In this document: positions 17,049 through 24,159 of the stretch, piece by piece
Layout: each line of letters starts with the position of its first letter
How positions within the stretch are numbered: the stretch's first letter is position 1
From: a virus
Direction: 5' to 3' (one strand)
IMG/VR virus record: IMGVR_UViG_3300008448_000276
Location: 1 to 37,045 of that record
DNA: 37,045 bases
Translations under genes and position numbers: made by a program
Notes under the pieces: generated by a model
The model's database searches: none
The model's input: the letters and a program-made list of their open reading frames with translations, nothing else
What the model was told of the DNA's origin: nothing

Positions 17049-17539
17049 GCGTTATTTTTTCAGAAAACAAATATCCAATTGCTAAAACTATTTCTTGGGA
17101 TGATATTGTTGAGAAGATATCCAAAGAATATTCTGATATGATTATTATTTGGAATGAGTTTGAAGTTCAAGCAAATACAAATAATATAAGCAATAAAAAA
17201 CTGGTTGCTTTTAATGAATCATCGTGTCCTCCGACTTTCTTTTTAAGACATGATTATTATCCTGGAACTATAGGAAAAACATTTAAAGATGTAAGTGAAG
17301 ATTGTGGTGTTCAGGTAATGCATACTTACATTTCTTTTGGTAGTGATAGTATGACCTTTGGAAATCATAAAGACCCTGTAGATGTTTTACTTGTTCAAGC
17401 AAAAGGTACTACTTCATACATTTGCGATGATATTACACATGTCTTAAATCCTGGAGATAGTTTATTCATACCTAAAGGATCTTATCATAATCCGATTGTT
17501 TCTGGACCAAGAATAACTTTAAGTTTTTCTTGGGAATAG
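17045..17539 (+). CDS. Putative cupin/JmjC-like Fe(II) oxygenase
   Basis: A 164-residue protein with a classic facial triad. His108-Lys-Asp110 (GNHKDPVDV) and His148 (IPKGSYHNP) frame the cupin core VLNPGDSLFIPKG, followed by the strand ITLSFSWE. This is the layout of JmjC/cupin-type 2-oxoglutarate oxygenases. ATGA overlap with the preceding oxygenase-like gene implies co-expression. The substrate is unknown. The hydroxylase call is inferred from motifs; a non-catalytic cupin is possible. Confidence 0.6.
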   Translation: MSVIFSENKYPIAKTISWDDIVEKISKEYSDMIIIWNEFEVQANTNNISNKKLVAFNESSCPPTFFLRHDYYPGTIGKTFKDVSEDCGVQVMHTYISFGSDSMTFGNHKDPVDVLLVQAKGTTSYICDDITHVLNPGDSLFIPKGSYHNPIVSGPRITLSFSWE

Positions 17540-17553
17540 AGTAAAGACACTTT

Positions 17554-17590
17554 GAGAACCGTCCACTGGGTCGCACCAGGGGCGGTTCTC
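17554..17590 (+). terminator. Long hairpin between the late operon and the helicase promoter
   Basis: GAGAACCGTCC (17554-17564) pairs with GGGCGGTTCTC (17580-17590), with one G-U. Inside, CTGG pairs with CCAG around a GTCGCA loop. It lies 15 bases after the stop of the late gene and ends three bases before the -10 element of the next promoter. There is no T-tract, so it is either an unusual terminator or an operator in the -35 region. Confidence 0.55.
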
Positions 17591-17599
17591 TGCTATAAT
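17591..17599 (+). promoter_or_regulatory. Extended -10 promoter (TGCTATAAT) for the helicase
   Basis: TGC plus TATAAT (17594-17599) lie 14 bases before the helicase ATG. No -35 consensus is present at the expected distance; that space is taken by the hairpin at 17554-17590. The same TTCTGCTATAAT-like word occurs before 35118 and in weaker form before 18892. Confidence 0.65.
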
Positions 17600-17612
17600 A
17601 GTCCTATACGCA

Positions 17613-18848
17613 ATGAGGTCAGTGATTCAACTCCGTCCCCACCAGCAACGTGCTCTGGATGCCCTTGCCAAGTACCTGAAAGGTCAAGTGGTCATTCCCA
17701 CTGGCGGTGGTAAGACCCTTGTGGGAATTTGTGATGCTCTCCGTGAGTTTCAGTCTGATGCTCCGAAGACCATTGTGGTGTGCTGTCCAAGAATCCTCCT
17801 GGCAGAGCAGTTGTCTGCTGAGTACCTTGAGTTTATCACTAACGTTGCTGTTCTGCACGTTCACAGTGGTGAGACTCATCACCAGAGCACAACCAAACCT
17901 TCTGAGATCTACAACTGGTCTCGTCGTGCCTACAAGCACCAACTGATCTTCACCACCTACAATTCTCTGCAGCGTCTTCAACAGGCAGATATTCACGTCG
18001 ATACGATTTACTTTGATGAAGCACACAACTCTGTCCAACGTCACTTTTTCCCTGCTACGGAGCACTTCGCTTCTGCTGCTAACCGCTGCTATTTCTTCAC
18101 TGCTACTCCTAAGCATTCTGCTACTATTTCCAAACCTGGGATGAATGATTCCAAGGTTTATGGTCAGGTGATTTGTAATGTTCCTGCACCTGAACTTGTA
18201 GAGGGTGGTTTCATCGTTCCTCCTAAAGTTGTGGTGCAGCAGTTTGAGATGCTGGGTAAAGGTCAGATTGTCGCTGATGTTGACTGTGAGAACCTGATTC
18301 AGACGATTGATGCTCAGGATGTGGGCAAGGTTCTGATCTGCTCTAAGGCAACCAAACAGATTGTTTCTCTGGTTTCTCAGACTGATTTCTGTAAGCAACT
18401 GGAGGATCGTGGTTTCTCTTGGATGTATATCACGTCCAAGACTGGTGCCGTGATTGACGGTCAGAAGGTCAATCGTGAGGTGTTCTTTGACACTCTGAGT
18501 GCTTGGGGCAAGGACAACGACAAGAAGTTTGTGGTTCTTCATCACAGCATTCTGTCTGAAGGCATCAATGTGTCTGGTCTGGAGGCAGTTCTGTTTATGC
18601 GTTCGATGGATTACATTGGTATTTCTCAGACCATTGGGCGGGTGATCCGCCTGCACAAGGACGACGCTGCTGCCCTACAGAGTGGCAGGATCGCCCCAGG
18701 CGCCCTTCAGGACTACACCAAGTCCTTTGGACTGGTCTGCATCCCCGTCTACTCTTCTGTGGGCATCAGCACCGCTAAGAAGGTCCAAGCGGTGGTCGAT
18801 ACTGTCTTCCAGCAGGGTTTGCCTGCCATCAGCGTTGTCAAACGCTGA
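17613..18848 (+). CDS. SF2 DEAH-box helicase (UvsW-like / type III restriction Res-subunit-like)
   Basis: A 411-residue ATP-dependent helicase. Motifs in order: LRPHQQRAL at 7-15, Walker A PTGGGKT 29-35, CCPRILLAEQL 57-67 (motif Ia), FDEAH 134-138, TATP 163-166, and motif VI QTIGRVIR 339-346. In T4-like phages UvsW of this class unwinds branched DNA and R-loops, helping switch from origin- to recombination-dependent replication. This protein lacks the N-terminal extra domain of T4 UvsW (about 500 residues), so the specific name is not assigned. It has its own promoter. Its third positions look richer in G and C than the fibre genes upstream. Confidence 0.85.
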   Translation: MRSVIQLRPHQQRALDALAKYLKGQVVIPTGGGKTLVGICDALREFQSDAPKTIVVCCPRILLAEQLSAEYLEFITNVAVLHVHSGETHHQSTTKPSEIYNWSRRAYKHQLIFTTYNSLQRLQQADIHVDTIYFDEAHNSVQRHFFPATEHFASAANRCYFFTATPKHSATISKPGMNDSKVYGQVICNVPAPELVEGGFIVPPKVVVQQFEMLGKGQIVADVDCENLIQTIDAQDVGKVLICSKATKQIVSLVSQTDFCKQLEDRGFSWMYITSKTGAVIDGQKVNREVFFDTLSAWGKDNDKKFVVLHHSILSEGINVSGLEAVLFMRSMDYIGISQTIGRVIRLHKDDAAALQSGRIAPGALQDYTKSFGLVCIPVYSSVGISTAKKVQAVVDTVFQQGLPAISVVKR

Positions 18849-18854
18849 GTTTTC

Positions 18855-18863
18855 TGCTAAATT
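18855..18863 (+). promoter_or_regulatory. Weak extended -10-like element (TGCTAAATT)
   Basis: TTTCTGC followed by TAAATT, a degenerate copy of the TTCTGCTATAAT word used at 17594 and 35088. It lies 29 bases before the ATG at 18892. Confidence 0.35.
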
Positions 18864-18891
18864 ACTTACACAATTAAGGAGGAATCCCTCA

Positions 18892-19035
18892 ATGCGCTGC
18901 AAAGTTCAACTTTTTGTTGCTGGTAAAGTTTTTGATGAGATTGTAGAGGCACGTGATTATCAAGAAGCACGTCAAGTTGCCCTTGCCCGCAACCCTAATG
19001 CTAAAGTCATGGGTGTTACCGCAGTATTTGGATGA
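18892..19035 (+). CDS. Small conserved cyanophage-type protein
   Basis: A 47-residue protein starting MRCKVQLFVAGKVFDEIVEA. The start is fixed by a perfect Shine-Dalgarno, AAGGAGGAA at 18877-18885; an in-frame extension to 18682 lies inside the helicase gene and is rejected. It is a compact beta-alpha-beta protein with R and A. No function recognised. It overlaps the next gene by four bases (ATGA). Confidence 0.72.
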   Translation: MRCKVQLFVAGKVFDEIVEARDYQEARQVALARNPNAKVMGVTAVFG

Positions 19036-19283
19036 GTGATCGTTTTCAAAAACCTTTTATCGATCGTCCTGGTATTCTTGACGCAATTCCAGGAGATCCT
19101 CAAGGTTATGTTACCAAAGATGGTATGTGGGCTGCTGTTCCAATGATAAATTCTAAAAAATTTGTCATCATTCACAATGGACAGCAAGTTCATGTAGCAA
19201 ACAACTACAAGTCCGCAAAAACCTACATTCAAAAGTCCGCAAAAGGTGCATCGGTATCTAGTCTAGATCAATTTCTTGGTTAA
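19032..19283 (+). CDS. Hypothetical small protein
   Basis: An 83-residue protein with a basic C-terminal half (NYKSAKTYIQKSAKGASVSSL) and an N-terminal YVTKDGMWAAVPM strand region. ATGA overlap with the preceding gene implies translational coupling. No family recognised. Confidence 0.68.
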   Translation: MSDRFQKPFIDRPGILDAIPGDPQGYVTKDGMWAAVPMINSKKFVIIHNGQQVHVANNYKSAKTYIQKSAKGASVSSLDQFLG

Positions 19284-19306
19284 ATAGTATAACTATTACG
19301 CTGATT

Positions 19307-19477
19307 ATGGAAGAAACTCCTGAAGTCAAATGGAATCGTGGTCTTGATCTGTTTATTGAGAGCGTTCATAAACCAGACCACGAACTTCGTCAATGTGCTC
19401 ACAATCAGAAATGCTATCACGAACTGATGGCAGTTCGTGAGCATGTATTAGACTATCTAAAAACAATCAGACGATGA
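19307..19477 (+). CDS. Hypothetical 56-residue protein
   Basis: Read directly as MEETPEVKWNRGLDLFIESV followed by a His/Cys-containing helix (DHELRQCAHNQKCYHELM) and a helical end. The two Cys and three His are close enough to bind a metal, but no known motif fits. The start is the first ATG after the gap, and the stop overlaps the next ATG (ATGA). Confidence 0.65.
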   Translation: MEETPEVKWNRGLDLFIESVHKPDHELRQCAHNQKCYHELMAVREHVLDYLKTIRR

Positions 19478-19710
19478 CTTATTACGCTTGGTTTATCGTA
19501 TTTGCAGTGGCAGCATACTTCATCGTGACTGATGGAAGTATTGCTGCTGCTTTTTATTATGTTTTTAGGTTAGTAAAAGCATACATTCAACGCCAATGGT
19601 GGTGGATAACTAACAATCCACGAAATCCTGTGGTAAAATATTTTATGTGGCGTCGTTCTATGAAACTCGCTAAAGAGTTGCAGAAATATTTCGACGAAAA
19701 AAATAAATAG
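19474..19710 (+). CDS. Small membrane protein
   Basis: A 78-residue protein with one or two hydrophobic segments near residues 5-33 (AWFIVFAVAAYFIV and IAAAFYYVFRLV), then a strongly basic, aromatic C-terminus (RQWWWITNNP, WRRSMKLAK). The basic tail would stay in the cytoplasm. Function unknown. ATGA overlap with the gene upstream; its stop lies inside the late-type box at 19702. Confidence 0.65.
   Translation: MTYYAWFIVFAVAAYFIVTDGSIAAAFYYVFRLVKAYIQRQWWWITNNPRNPVVKYFMWRRSMKLAKELQKYFDEKNK
19702..19709 (+). promoter_or_regulatory. T4-type late promoter (AATAAATA)
   Basis: NATAAATA box 22 bases before the ATG at 19731 and overlapping the preceding stop. It is the only late-type box found within the run of small genes. 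Confidence 0.45.
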
Positions 19711-19730
19711 TCTCATACCTGGAGGAATAT

Positions 19731-20045
19731 ATGCTTTCCACACAGTATCGTCTTCGATTGGAAGCAATCTGTGAAAAGATTGTGCTTCATGAAGAAGTGA
19801 GTTTAGAAGATATGATTTGGGCAGAGAAGTTGGCAAAGTCCAACCGTTCCGCTGCTACTATCCTTCGGCAGGCAAGGAGGAGAGCAGAGAACCCAGATAT
19901 GAATGAAATGGATGACTTTCTTAACCAATTAGACATCGGTGGATTTGGTAATGATCGCTTTGGTAAGCGTGGGTTTGATAGTGTCGATGATATGATTGAT
20001 TGGTGGACAGAAGATAAACCAGATGATTGGAGGCAAAGAGATTGA
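19731..20045 (+). CDS. Conserved hypothetical helical protein
   Basis: A 104-residue protein with a good Shine-Dalgarno (CTGGAGGAATAT). Residues 1-50 are helical and charged (LEAICEKIVLHEEVSLEDMIWAEKL in pieces), and the C-terminus is acidic with DWWTEDKPDDW. No family recognised. It may be a regulatory or virion protein, given the late-type box upstream. Confidence 0.68.
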   Translation: MLSTQYRLRLEAICEKIVLHEEVSLEDMIWAEKLAKSNRSAATILRQARRRAENPDMNEMDDFLNQLDIGGFGNDRFGKRGFDSVDDMIDWWTEDKPDDWRQRD

Positions 20046-20242
20046 CCTACGAAGAGTTCATACACAAAGGCACTGAATTCTATATGGAAATGGTGCGTCT
20101 TGTTGATACTAAACTCAAATATCGTATGGACTTTACGGAAGAAGAGAAGGAAATAAAAGATCACATTATGGAGTTTCAGCATCAGGTGAAACTGAATGAG
20201 TTAAGAGACAAGTTCGAAAAGTGTTGGGAGGTTGAGGAATGA
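20042..20242 (+). CDS. Hypothetical helical protein, TTG start
   Basis: A 66-residue helical, charged protein. Two TTG starts are possible; 20042 is chosen because GGAGG at 20029-20033 lies eight bases upstream and because TTGA overlaps the stop of the previous gene. The alternative TTG at 20027 would lie before the ribosome site. Rich in Glu and Lys; possible coiled coil at the C-terminus. Function unknown. Confidence 0.62.
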   Translation: MTYEEFIHKGTEFYMEMVRLVDTKLKYRMDFTEEEKEIKDHIMEFQHQVKLNELRDKFEKCWEVEE

Positions 20243-20442
20243 AATCCTTTCAAGATTTCTTATCAGAAGAAGAAAAATCATCAAAAGCAACCGCAGGTTA
20301 TATTAATGAACCAAAAGGTAATGAAAAGTGTTCCAACTGTAATATGTGGAGACCACCTAATGCCTGCACTGCTGTAAAAGGTAAGATTTCCCCTGACGGA
20401 TGGTGTAAATGGCATCAGTATGATCGAAAAAATCAATCTTGA
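20239..20442 (+). CDS. Cysteine-motif protein, HiPIP-like pattern
   Basis: A 67-residue protein with CSNC at 31-34, Cys43 and GWCKWH at 55-60. The pattern C-x2-C ... C ... GWC-x-(W/H) is that of small high-potential iron-sulfur-like proteins often seen in phages and could also bind zinc. The N-terminus MKSFQDFLSEEEKSS is helical. ATGA overlap upstream. A role in redox or DNA-linked metabolism cannot be judged from sequence. Confidence 0.6.
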   Translation: MKSFQDFLSEEEKSSKATAGYINEPKGNEKCSNCNMWRPPNACTAVKGKISPDGWCKWHQYDRKNQS

Positions 20443-20467
20443 CAAGACTTGACAAATACCCTATAAT
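20439..20467 (+). promoter_or_regulatory. Consensus sigma70-type promoter
   Basis: TTGACA at 20439-20444, a 17-base spacer and TATAAT at 20462-20467 give a perfect consensus. A second TTGACA lies at 20449-20454, too close to act with this -10. It overlaps the end of the preceding gene and probably supplies the long run of small genes from 20490. Confidence 0.85.
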
Positions 20468-20489
20468 ACACCCAAATACACCCATTATT

Positions 20490-20693
20490 ATGGACTATAA
20501 ACCTTATAGTATGGAATGGAGTCGGCGGAGGTATCTTGCCGAAGCAATCCAACAATACTTTGATACTGATGCGTCTTTGGATGTAGTTCTGGACGACATT
20601 GTGAGTGTGCTTGAAGAGAATGTAGAACACCACAAGAGTCGTGCTGAACGCTTTCAGGAAGTTCTGACTGGTCTGAAGTCTCTTCCTTACTGA
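20490..20693 (+). CDS. Hypothetical helical protein
   Basis: A 67-residue protein, MDYKPYSMEWSRRRYLAEAI at the N-terminus, then acidic helices. The ATG at 20490 is chosen because the upstream in-frame extension runs through the promoter at 20439-20467. The leader would be only about 15 bases and shows no Shine-Dalgarno, so initiation near the 5' end is likely. No family recognised. Confidence 0.68.
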   Translation: MDYKPYSMEWSRRRYLAEAIQQYFDTDASLDVVLDDIVSVLEENVEHHKSRAERFQEVLTGLKSLPY

Positions 20694-20694
20694 T

Positions 20695-20877
20695 ATGAAA
20701 CCCAACTTCCGTAAGGTTCTTGAGATGGCACTGGAAGAAGGTGTCCGTTATGGATACAATCGTGCCCATAAACACGTAGAGAATCCACACCAAGATGCTG
20801 TAGTTGATTGTGTGGTTGATGCTGCGATGAATTCTATATATGAATGGTTCGAATTTGAGGATAACTGCAATGAATAA
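20695..20877 (+). CDS. Conserved small helical protein
   Basis: A 60-residue protein, MKPNFRKVLEMALEEGVRYG, with His/Asn-rich middle and an acidic end. It appears all-helical. It follows the previous stop by one base. Function unknown. Confidence 0.65.
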   Translation: MKPNFRKVLEMALEEGVRYGYNRAHKHVENPHQDAVVDCVVDAAMNSIYEWFEFEDNCNE

Positions 20878-21034
20878 TCCCATTTCTTACGTGAAAAATA
20901 CACGTGTAATATACTCAAAATTTCTGGAACAAAAAGTTAGAGAAGTTCAGGTCCAATTTGCTGATGAGGACCCAGCATGGATTCCTTACGAAACTTTAAT
21001 CGCTATTGAGAAGGTATTAAATGGATCTAATTAA
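20870..21034 (+). CDS. Hypothetical small protein
   Basis: A 54-residue protein, MNNPISYVKNTRVIYSKFLE onward, with a beta-rich centre (REVQVQFADEDPAWIPYETL in part). Start at 20870 is supported by GAGGA eight bases upstream; it overlaps the previous gene by eight bases. Resembles small KTSC- or SH3-like folds only vaguely; no call made. Confidence 0.6.
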   Translation: MNNPISYVKNTRVIYSKFLEQKVREVQVQFADEDPAWIPYETLIAIEKVLNGSN

Positions 21035-21320
21035 TTTTAAACATCGCTATGACTTTGGGCACGAAGTATATGTCCAGATTCTGAACATTAGACCTAAAAA
21101 GTATCAGTGGTCTTTGCTTCAGTTTTCTGTAAGTTGGAATGACTTTCCTTCTTCACCTTATATTCAGATTACTTCAGGTAGTAATGGTCTGTTGAGTATT
21201 TTGTTCTGGGCATATAAGTTTGGGTTTGATATTGATGTGTTTTCCAGAACTTGGAACTGGGATTATATGAAAGAAGTGGATGAAAAGGAAACTGAATATC
21301 TTGGGATGGATGAGTGCTGA
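21021..21320 (+). CDS. Hypothetical aromatic-rich protein
   Basis: A 99-residue protein rich in Trp, Tyr and Phe, with beta-like segments (YVQILNIRPKKYQWSLLQFS) and an acidic C-terminus. GAGAAGG precedes the ATG. It overlaps the previous gene by 14 bases. Function unknown. Confidence 0.65.
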   Translation: MDLINFKHRYDFGHEVYVQILNIRPKKYQWSLLQFSVSWNDFPSSPYIQITSGSNGLLSILFWAYKFGFDIDVFSRTWNWDYMKEVDEKETEYLGMDEC

Positions 21321-21721
21321 TGTTTAGTAAAGCACTGAAAGGAACTGATAAAAAGAAAACCACCTTGAACTGGTGGGAGTATTGGATTGGTCATTGTTGG
21401 ATGACTGGATGGCAAAGTATTGCTATGACTTTCCGCATCTGGGCAGACCTAATGACATCAAACTATGATGGTTATGCCCTGATGAAAGAAGATGACCCAG
21501 AAACAGAATGTATTGAATGGTTCTGGGCATCAATCAATGAAGATGATGTGTATCCCAAAGAGTTCCTGGAACACCTGATGCAAATGGTAGAAGACGTTGA
21601 GCTTGGTAAAGTAGAAACATATCCTATGGATGAAGTGTTGGAAAGAGTGAAAAAATGGTCAGATAAAGTATTGGAAGATGTAGATTTAGATGAGGAGTTG
21701 TCTGATGAAGAACCTACCTGA
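21320..21721 (+). CDS. Hypothetical acidic protein
   Basis: A 133-residue protein with a Trp-rich helix near the N-terminus (LNWWEYWIGHCWMTGW) and a strongly acidic helical C-terminus. ATG at 21320 is preferred over GTG at 21314 because it overlaps the preceding stop in the usual way and follows GGATG/GAG-type ribosome sequence. Possible membrane-associated helix around residues 15-40. Function unknown. Confidence 0.62.
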   Translation: MFSKALKGTDKKKTTLNWWEYWIGHCWMTGWQSIAMTFRIWADLMTSNYDGYALMKEDDPETECIEWFWASINEDDVYPKEFLEHLMQMVEDVELGKVETYPMDEVLERVKKWSDKVLEDVDLDEELSDEEPT

Positions 21722-21893
21722 TAAATTTGACCTGGATATTATGTGGACGGTGGCGACCTCAACCAGTATCGAAACTGGCACAAGACCCCACTACGGGTTC
21801 GCCCAGATGCTGTATGATTACCTCATAGACAAACAACTCCCCGTTGGACTTTATGAACCTCAAAGAGAAGAAAGCACTTCTGAAAAAACTTGA
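21705..21893 (+). CDS. Hypothetical small protein
   Basis: A 62-residue protein, MKNLPDKFDLDIMWTVATST at the start. GAGGAG seven bases upstream supports ATG 21705 over the in-frame ATG at 21690. It overlaps the previous gene by 17 bases and the next by 41. Function unknown. Confidence 0.58.
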   Translation: MKNLPDKFDLDIMWTVATSTSIETGTRPHYGFAQMLYDYLIDKQLPVGLYEPQREESTSEKT

Positions 21894-22110
21894 GCAGACA
21901 GGCACTACCTGTATGAATTGTGGGCAAAAGTATGGTGTTTATTCCGTAGGTTGTTCCTCCGTATGGAATGGTGTATGTGGTGTGTGTGGTGAAGAAAAGC
22001 GGGTGACTGAATCCCGTGACTTTGCTTACTTTATTACTGGTATTCGCAAACTGAAACTGGAGATTCAAAATGAGAAGAGTAACAGTCAGACCCAAAAGCA
22101 AGAAGGCTAA
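21853..22110 (+). CDS. Conserved phage zinc-ribbon protein
   Basis: An 85-residue protein with a basic helix (KEKKALLKKLEQ) then TCMNCGQKYGVYSVGCSS and GVCGVCGE. Cys pairs near 20-23 and 42-45 suggest a zinc ribbon, with an extra Cys near 33. Similar proteins with GVYSxGCSSxW occur in many tailed phages; their role is not known. A helical tail follows. Large overlaps with both neighbours show dense packing. Confidence 0.66.
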   Translation: MNLKEKKALLKKLEQTGTTCMNCGQKYGVYSVGCSSVWNGVCGVCGEEKRVTESRDFAYFITGIRKLKLEIQNEKSNSQTQKQEG

Positions 22111-22264
22111 GAACCGCCTTGCGAATATGATGGACAACAACCCTATCTGTATTGTTGAGCAGGACAAGGGTGATGGTATGCTGTTTCTCGCATCAGAAAA
22201 CGGCAAATACTTCTTCTGGGTGAATATCAACGACTTCTGGGAATGTGATTGGGAGGTGCTCTAA
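22070..22264 (+). CDS. Hypothetical small protein, basic N-terminus
   Basis: A 64-residue protein beginning MRRVTVRPKSKKAKNRLANM, strongly basic, followed by a beta-rich, aromatic half (GKYFFWVNINDFWECDWEVL). GGAG lies upstream of the ATG. It overlaps the previous gene by 41 bases. Nucleic-acid contact is possible from the basic start but not shown. Confidence 0.62.
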   Translation: MRRVTVRPKSKKAKNRLANMMDNNPICIVEQDKGDGMLFLASENGKYFFWVNINDFWECDWEVL

Positions 22265-22467
22265 TGTCTATGATTGATACTCTCAACTACTTTATTGAAG
22301 ACCAACAAGGGCATCTCCAGTGTCTTGAATGGGACATTCGTGAAGAAACCAATCAAGAAAATCCTGACCTTGATTGGTATTGTGAAGAATACGACATTAC
22401 AGAACAACGTATTGAAGATCTACAAAAGATCAAATCTGTTATTGAGATTATGGAGATTGACGAATGA
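22264..22467 (+). CDS. Hypothetical acidic helical protein
   Basis: A 67-residue protein, MSMIDTLNYFIEDQQGHLQC, rich in Glu and Asp with heptad-like spacing in the C-terminal half. GGGAGG eight bases upstream fixes the ATG at 22264. Function unknown. Confidence 0.64.
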   Translation: MSMIDTLNYFIEDQQGHLQCLEWDIREETNQENPDLDWYCEEYDITEQRIEDLQKIKSVIEIMEIDE

Positions 22468-22661
22468 CTTACGACGAACTCTACGAGCACATTGTCAACT
22501 ACATTGCTCAACCACTGGATGATAAGCGTAAAGCGTGTCTGATTCTTGGTGCTGTGATGGAGTTTAACCTTGATTGTCTTGATGAAGGTGTAGATCCACG
22601 CACACTTGATATGACTGGTTTTGTGAATGAGAAACTTGATGAGTTGGAGGAAACCAAATGA
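22464..22661 (+). CDS. Hypothetical small protein
   Basis: A 65-residue acidic helical protein (MTYDELYEHIVNYIAQPLDD). ATGA overlaps at both ends tie it to its neighbours. Function unknown. Confidence 0.62.
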   Translation: MTYDELYEHIVNYIAQPLDDKRKACLILGAVMEFNLDCLDEGVDPRTLDMTGFVNEKLDELEETK

Positions 22662-22834
22662 ACTACCTATGCTTTGTTGATGGTCTTTTAGAATACGCCA
22701 GCACTTCTGAAAGCAGTTTTGCTCACTATCAGTTGGTGTATGCTGAAGAGCACAAAGATGCTGATGTTCAGTATCTGACTCTGACTGATGAAGAGTATGA
22801 TGCTATGTTTCCCTATGAAGAGGAAGAAGAATGA
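22658..22834 (+). CDS. Hypothetical 58-residue acidic protein
   Basis: Read directly: MNYLCFVDGLLEYASTSESS then a Tyr/Asp-rich stretch ending PYEEEEE. ATGA overlaps with both neighbours (22658-22661 and 22831-22834), and GGAGG lies upstream. The pattern of strand then acidic helix recalls other proteins of this run. Function unknown. Confidence 0.62.
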   Translation: MNYLCFVDGLLEYASTSESSFAHYQLVYAEEHKDADVQYLTLTDEEYDAMFPYEEEEE

Positions 22835-23085
22835 GATTTCGTGATATTGAGTTCCGTTGGTGTAAATTCAACAACAAGTATGAACTCGTTAGGTGGCATG
22901 AATGTGAAGGCAAAGAGTATTGTTATGTGATTGCTTTCTTTGATAAAGGCAAAGAGTGTTATGATATGAGAACCATTGGTGATCGGTTCTTTGAGGATAA
23001 AGATGCCTGGGTTGTTGGTAAGTATGGTCTGGAATTTCTAAATGAAATCTTTGAGATTGAAAGAATTGAAGAGGAACTGAAATGA
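22831..23085 (+). CDS. Hypothetical small protein
   Basis: An 84-residue protein with beta-like N-terminal segments (FRDIEFRWCKFNNKYELVRW), two nearby Cys (CEGKEYC) and an acidic C-terminal helix. The strand pattern is a plausible small beta-sheet fold. ATGA overlaps at both ends. Function unknown. Confidence 0.62.
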   Translation: MRFRDIEFRWCKFNNKYELVRWHECEGKEYCYVIAFFDKGKECYDMRTIGDRFFEDKDAWVVGKYGLEFLNEIFEIERIEEELK

Positions 23086-23408
23086 CTATCAAAGCAACTG
23101 AACTTCTCAAACTCTTTACCAAAGCAAAACAACTTGATTTAAGTGTTGAGGTTCGTGAGGACAAAGATGGTGATTATGTAATTCGTATCTTTGAGATGTT
23201 CCGTCCAGAAAACTTTGATGAAAATGTAGTCATCACTCAAAAAGGTGAGAGTGATTGGAATAAGGGTGATTATAGTTTTGATTTTATGATGGATGTTCTT
23301 GATGGAGCGTTGGAAGAAAAACGACAAGAGAAAATCAAAGAACAAAAACGACAAGAACTTCTTGCTCGTTTGACTTCTGAAGAAAAGGAATTGCTTGGAG
23401 TAAAATGA
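23082..23408 (+). CDS. Hypothetical protein with charged C-terminal helix
   Basis: A 108-residue protein: an N-terminal helix (TELLKLFTKAKQ), beta strands (VEVREDKDGDYVIRIFEMF), then a long Lys/Glu/Gln helix (EEKRQEKIKEQKRQELLARL) likely to form a coiled coil. ATGA overlaps both sides. Function unknown. Confidence 0.64.
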   Translation: MTIKATELLKLFTKAKQLDLSVEVREDKDGDYVIRIFEMFRPENFDENVVITQKGESDWNKGDYSFDFMMDVLDGALEEKRQEKIKEQKRQELLARLTSEEKELLGVK

Positions 23409-23977
23409 CTGAAAGATTAAATCACAAACTTGATACAAGCAAACTCAAAACCATCAAAGATGTAAAGAATGTCTTTGAGTGTATGGGTTTGTATTCTAAT
23501 GCGAGTGAAGACAACGAACAGTATGAACTCCTCAAAGAATACTTCACCATCCCAAATGAGCCACAAGAAATCAAATTTGAATTACCACGCAAGTCATTAG
23601 AAGAAATCTCACAAGAGTTAAACAAGAAGATTGATAAACAGATTGAGGATGTAGAATACAAGTTCGCACAACTCAAATACCATCAAGAGTATCGTTATAA
23701 TCAAAAGTTTGATCGTATTATTGAGAACTTTGAATCCGCAAAAAAATATGGTAGTTTTCCAACTAGAATTACAATAGGTAATTTAGATTGTTCTAAACTT
23801 ACTGCGACTGGTAGTAATATTACTTCCAATTTTGTGATTAAATCTGGTGGTAAAGAAGTAGGATATTATACGATGGGTAATGGATATTTGAGATATTATA
23901 TGAATAAGAAACCGACTGCGATTAGTCGTTGGTTTATGAAAAATTGTCTTTCTTTTGTATGGATAGATGAGAAATGA
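23405..23977 (+). CDS. Hypothetical protein with coiled-coil centre
   Basis: A 190-residue protein, one of the largest in this run. Residues 55-110 are charged and helical (EEISQELNKKIDKQIEDVEY), consistent with a coiled coil. The C-terminal 70 residues are beta-rich (TATGSNITSNFVIKSGGKEV). No catalytic motif found. ATGA overlaps with both neighbours. Confidence 0.65.
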   Translation: MTERLNHKLDTSKLKTIKDVKNVFECMGLYSNASEDNEQYELLKEYFTIPNEPQEIKFELPRKSLEEISQELNKKIDKQIEDVEYKFAQLKYHQEYRYNQKFDRIIENFESAKKYGSFPTRITIGNLDCSKLTATGSNITSNFVIKSGGKEVGYYTMGNGYLRYYMNKKPTAISRWFMKNCLSFVWIDEK

Positions 23978-24159
23978 CTGAACGAGTAAAATTCACACAC
24001 ATCGCTCGTACAATTGATCCAAAGACCCGTATTCATTATTTGGATGCGATTGATGAGAATGGTATTCATTGGATGGCACAAATGGAAACTGATGTAGAAC
24101 GCTGGATTACATACAAAGAGATCTGGTATCAAGACCCACAACAACCATTAGACCTATGA
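23974..24159 (+). CDS. Hypothetical small protein
   Basis: A 61-residue protein with alternating hydrophobic residues (VKFTHIARTIDPKTRIHYLD), probably a small beta-sheet. Several Trp residues in the C-terminal half. ATGA overlap on both sides. Function unknown. Confidence 0.62.
   Translation: MTERVKFTHIARTIDPKTRIHYLDAIDENGIHWMAQMETDVERWITYKEIWYQDPQQPLDL

Noticed and set aside
17619-18656. Open reading frame of 345 codons on the - strand
   Set aside because: It lies wholly antisense to the helicase gene, whose motifs are intact, and has no own promoter or ribosome site. Its length follows from codon choice in the helicase.
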